Origin: Bradyrhizobium sp. Ec3.3
Lineage (GTDB): Bacteria > Pseudomonadota > Alphaproteobacteria > Rhizobiales > Xanthobacteraceae
Direction of reading: 5' to 3'
Assembly (NCBI RefSeq): GCF_000472925.1
Contig: NZ_AXAS01000015.1
Coordinates: forward strand, 1 to 64,000
Length of the DNA: 64,000 nucleotides
In this document: piece by piece, positions 62,025 to 64,000 of the stretch
Position numbering within the stretch: the first letter of the stretch is position 1
Layout of the letters: each line of letters opens with the position of its first letter
The notes under the pieces: model-generated
Database searches by the model: none
The model's input: only the letters and a program-made list of their open reading frames with translations
What the model was told of the DNA's origin: nothing
Made by a program: the position numbers and the translations under genes

Positions 62025-62867
62025 TCAGCGCGACAGGAAGGTGTTGCTCCGTGTCTTGCGCGTGATGGCAAAGCCGCGCGCCACCATGTCTGCAATACAA
62101 TCCTCGCGCCATTCGTTTTGTGACAGATGCTCGATCACGACAGCGCGGGGCCATAGCGATTGCGGCGCGTCGCGGAAGAAGCCGATCAGCACGCGGTCTT
62201 CAAAGCCCTCGACGTCGATCTTGAGGGCATCGACCTTCGTGACGCCGGATTCCTCGAGGATGCGTATCAGCCGTAACGACGGCACTTTGATGGCCCTTGC
62301 CGTCGCCGTGCCGGTCACGACATGGCTGGCGCCGAGATTGTCGCCGTCGGTCTCGATCATCAGCTCGCCGTCGGCATCGCCGGCCGCAGCCTGCACGAGG
62401 CGGACCTGCATCGATCCCCGGGTCGATTCTTGGATCGATCCCGACGCCTGGTTGTTGAACGAGAGCCGCGCGAAGGTCATGGGATGCGGCTCGATTGCGA
62501 CGATCCTGCCCTGCGCGCCGACATGGCGCGCCATCACCAGCGCGAAGGTGCCGACATTGGCGCCGACGTCGACGAACACCCCGCCGCTTGGTGTGTGCTG
62601 CCGCAGGAACTCGAGCTCGTCGAGATTATAGTCGGGGTTGAACAGCGCACCGCGCTCGGTCGCGCTCGCCTGGTGATGGAAGCGGAACGAGGCGCCCTGA
62701 TACTGCACGTCGACGGGACCCGCGCGCAGCAGGTTGACAAGCCGCGACAGCCACGGGCGGAACGCGCCGCGCTTCAGCCCGGAGCGGTGCGCAAGCGAAA
62801 TGATCGCAGCTTGCGCCGCATTCGGCGCGAACGCGCCGAATGGCGCGGGGTCGGTATCGGGCGTCAA
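62025..62867 (-). CDS. FkbM family methyltransferase
   Basis: 280 residues. The SAM-binding segment FVDVGANVGTFALVMARHVG and the acidic IVAIEPHPMTFARL are typical of FkbM-type methyltransferases, and LKIDVEGFEDRVLIGF is the family signature near the end. Substrate unknown; often a sugar or a secondary metabolite. The start is a TTG at 62867 because no ATG is available; GAGG lies about eight bases upstream. Confidence 0.87.
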   Translation of the reverse strand: MTPDTDPAPFGAFAPNAAQAAIISLAHRSGLKRGAFRPWLSRLVNLLRAGPVDVQYQGASFRFHHQASATERGALFNPDYNLDELEFLRQHTPSGGVFVDVGANVGTFALVMARHVGAQGRIVAIEPHPMTFARLSFNNQASGSIQESTRGSMQVRLVQAAAGDADGELMIETDGDNLGASHVVTGTATARAIKVPSLRLIRILEESGVTKVDALKIDVEGFEDRVLIGFFRDAPQSLWPRAVVIEHLSQNEWREDCIADMVARGFAITRKTRSNTFLSR

Positions 62868-62929
62868 GCAGAGGTCCTCGTTGCGAGCGGCGCATGCATA
62901 GCCGGTTTTCCCCCCGACTCCAACGTCGC

Positions 62930-64000
62930 TCAGACCGCCTTTTTCGGTGCCGGCTTGCGTTGGCGCAGGAAGCTGCCGAGCAGCCGCCGCTTACCCCTGC
63001 GCGGGATGAGGTCGACGTCGCTCACGAGCCTGGCACCGCCCCTGTGCCGCTCCAGCACGATCTTGCGGCTATGAAAGGCCTCGAGTTCGGCGCGATGCGC
63101 CACGCTGACGATGGTCGCCTTCGGCAGTTCGTCCGTGACCATCTTCATCATCCTGTCCTGGCTCTTCTCGTCGAGCGCCGAGGTCGCCTCGTCAAGCACC
63201 ACGATGTCCGGGCTGTGCAGCAACAGCCGCGCGAAGGCGAGACGCTGCTTCTCGCCGCCGGACAGCGTCTGGTCCCATGGGCCCTCCTCCTCGATCTTCT
63301 CCTTGAGATGATCGAGGCCGACCTTGCGCAGGGCTGCGCAGATCTCATCGACCGTCCAGTCTTCGGCTGCGCCCGGATAGGCGACCGCGCGGCGCAAGCT
63401 CCCGGTCGGCACGTAGGGACGCTGCGGCAGCATGAAAAGCCGCCGGTCGGGATGGAGGTTGACGCTGCCACCACCCCATGGCCACAGGCCTGCGATCGCG
63501 CGCACCAGCGTGCTCTTTCCGGTGCCGGATTCGCCGGCCACCAGCAGCCGCTCGCCGGGCTCGATGACCACCTCGGTTTCGCCGACCACCGCGGTACCAT
63601 CGTCGAGCGTGACGGAGAGATCGCGCAGCTCCAGCATCGCATCATCGTCCGTATCGCCACGCTTGATACGCCCGATGCCGTCACCCTGCTCGGCGCGTTC
63701 GAGACCATCGAGCGACATCATCAGCGAGGCAATGCGCCGGGCGCAGGCGTTCCAGTCGGCCAGCGGCGGATAGTGGTCGACCAGCCAGCCGAACGCGCTC
63801 TGCACGATGGTGAAGGCGGAGGCGGCCTGCATCACCTGCCCGAGCGTCATGCTGGCGTCGAGGAATTTCGGTGCGCAGAGCAAGAGAGGGACCACGGGAG
63901 CAACAAGGCTCGAGCCCTGAGACACCAGGGTGGTGCGCATGTGCTGTCCAGCGAGCCGGGCCCATTGGCGCAAGACGTTGCTGAAGTTGCGGTCGATGCC
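62930..64000 (-). CDS. ABC transporter, fused permease-ATPase, C-terminal part (runs off the right edge)
   Basis: About 357 codons are visible. The left part covers the last transmembrane helices of an ABCD/YddA-like or SbmA/BacA-related exporter or importer (VVPLLLCAPKFLDASMTLGQ ... FTIVQSAFGWLVDHY). The ATPase domain shows Walker A AGESGTGKST, signature LSGGEKQRLAFARLL, Walker B IVVLDEATSALDE and the H-loop VSVAHRAEL, so it is complete. Substrate unknown. The N-terminal membrane part lies beyond the window. The frame continues to base 64000. Confidence 0.9.
   Translation of the reverse strand, partial: GIDRNFSNVLRQWARLAGQHMRTTLVSQGSSLVAPVVPLLLCAPKFLDASMTLGQVMQAASAFTIVQSAFGWLVDHYPPLADWNACARRIASLMMSLDGLERAEQGDGIGRIKRGDTDDDAMLELRDLSVTLDDGTAVVGETEVVIEPGERLLVAGESGTGKSTLVRAIAGLWPWGGGSVNLHPDRRLFMLPQRPYVPTGSLRRAVAYPGAAEDWTVDEICAALRKVGLDHLKEKIEEEGPWDQTLSGGEKQRLAFARLLLHSPDIVVLDEATSALDEKSQDRMMKMVTDELPKATIVSVAHRAELEAFHSRKIVLERHRGGARLVSDVDLIPRRGKRRLLGSFLRQRKPAPKKAV

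Overview
The window is high-GC DNA from an alphaproteobacterium, most likely a Bradyrhizobium-type member of the Nitrobacteraceae. I infer this from the gene order (EVE protein, gpsA, tsaD, then hemD, a COG4223 mitofilin-like gene and hemY), from EcfG-type promoter elements, from TAXI-type binding proteins, a tRNA-linked island, and many short intergenic inverted repeats of the kind that crowd Bradyrhizobium genomes. This placement rests on recall, not on a database search. Most of the 64 kb is ordinary chromosomal housekeeping and accessory metabolism.

Layout. 0-10.8 kb: 5' part of acs (minus), a type IB DNA topoisomerase, an SRPBCC protein, a class III nucleotide cyclase, the minus-strand cluster EVE/gpsA/tsaD, and a divergent hemD/COG4223/hemY cluster; hemC is absent. 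10.8-14.4 kb: a tRNA-Thr(CGT) gene whose 3' end is duplicated 3.5 kb downstream. The segment in between looks like a small integrated or decayed island carrying an orphan antitoxin-like gene, an Omp25-type porin and a repeat-rich membrane protein, with no visible integrase. 14.7-18.7 kb: a very repetitive autotransporter-like adhesin and a small secreted protein. 18.9-31.1 kb: polysaccharide deacetylase, two small four-cysteine secreted proteins, an MFS exporter with an extra C-terminal domain, a Tat-exported lipase-like hydrolase, a cytochrome P450, a second nucleotide cyclase with a zinc-ribbon-like segment, a TerB-like protein, SDR, glutamine amidotransferase, enoyl-CoA hydratase and tRNA-Ala(CGC).

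31.2-44.7 kb: yggT/yggU/folD, an anchored M20 peptidase, ppa, a GNAT acetyltransferase, a four-gene plus-strand cassette (hydrolase, DUF2269 membrane protein, SDR-DoxX fusion, DCC thiol protein), a flavin amine oxidase, typA, an unknown protein with a Crp/Fnr regulator behind a clear EcfG-type promoter, and a stand-alone receiver. 44.7-53.7 kb: PhoD-like phosphatase, a TAXI protein with receptor-like topology, pterin dehydratase, a DUF1232 protein, a secreted TAXI protein next to a Sel1-type membrane protein, a quinone oxidoreductase and a 2,4-dienoyl-CoA reductase-like SDR. 53.8-64 kb: IalB-like protein, rlmN, a membrane protein, a PAP2 phosphatase, argG, a long proline-rich OmpA-family protein, a VOC protein, an FkbM methyltransferase and the 3' part of an ABC transporter gene.

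The least ordinary points are the tRNA-Thr island and its candidate integrase arm sites; the same N-terminal membrane module in the island protein and in the Sel1 protein at 50-51 kb, with a C-terminal motif also found in the neighbouring TAXI protein; the 750-bp duplicated repeat block in the adhesin; the TAXI protein built like a receptor; and the EcfG-type promoter of the Crp/Fnr gene.
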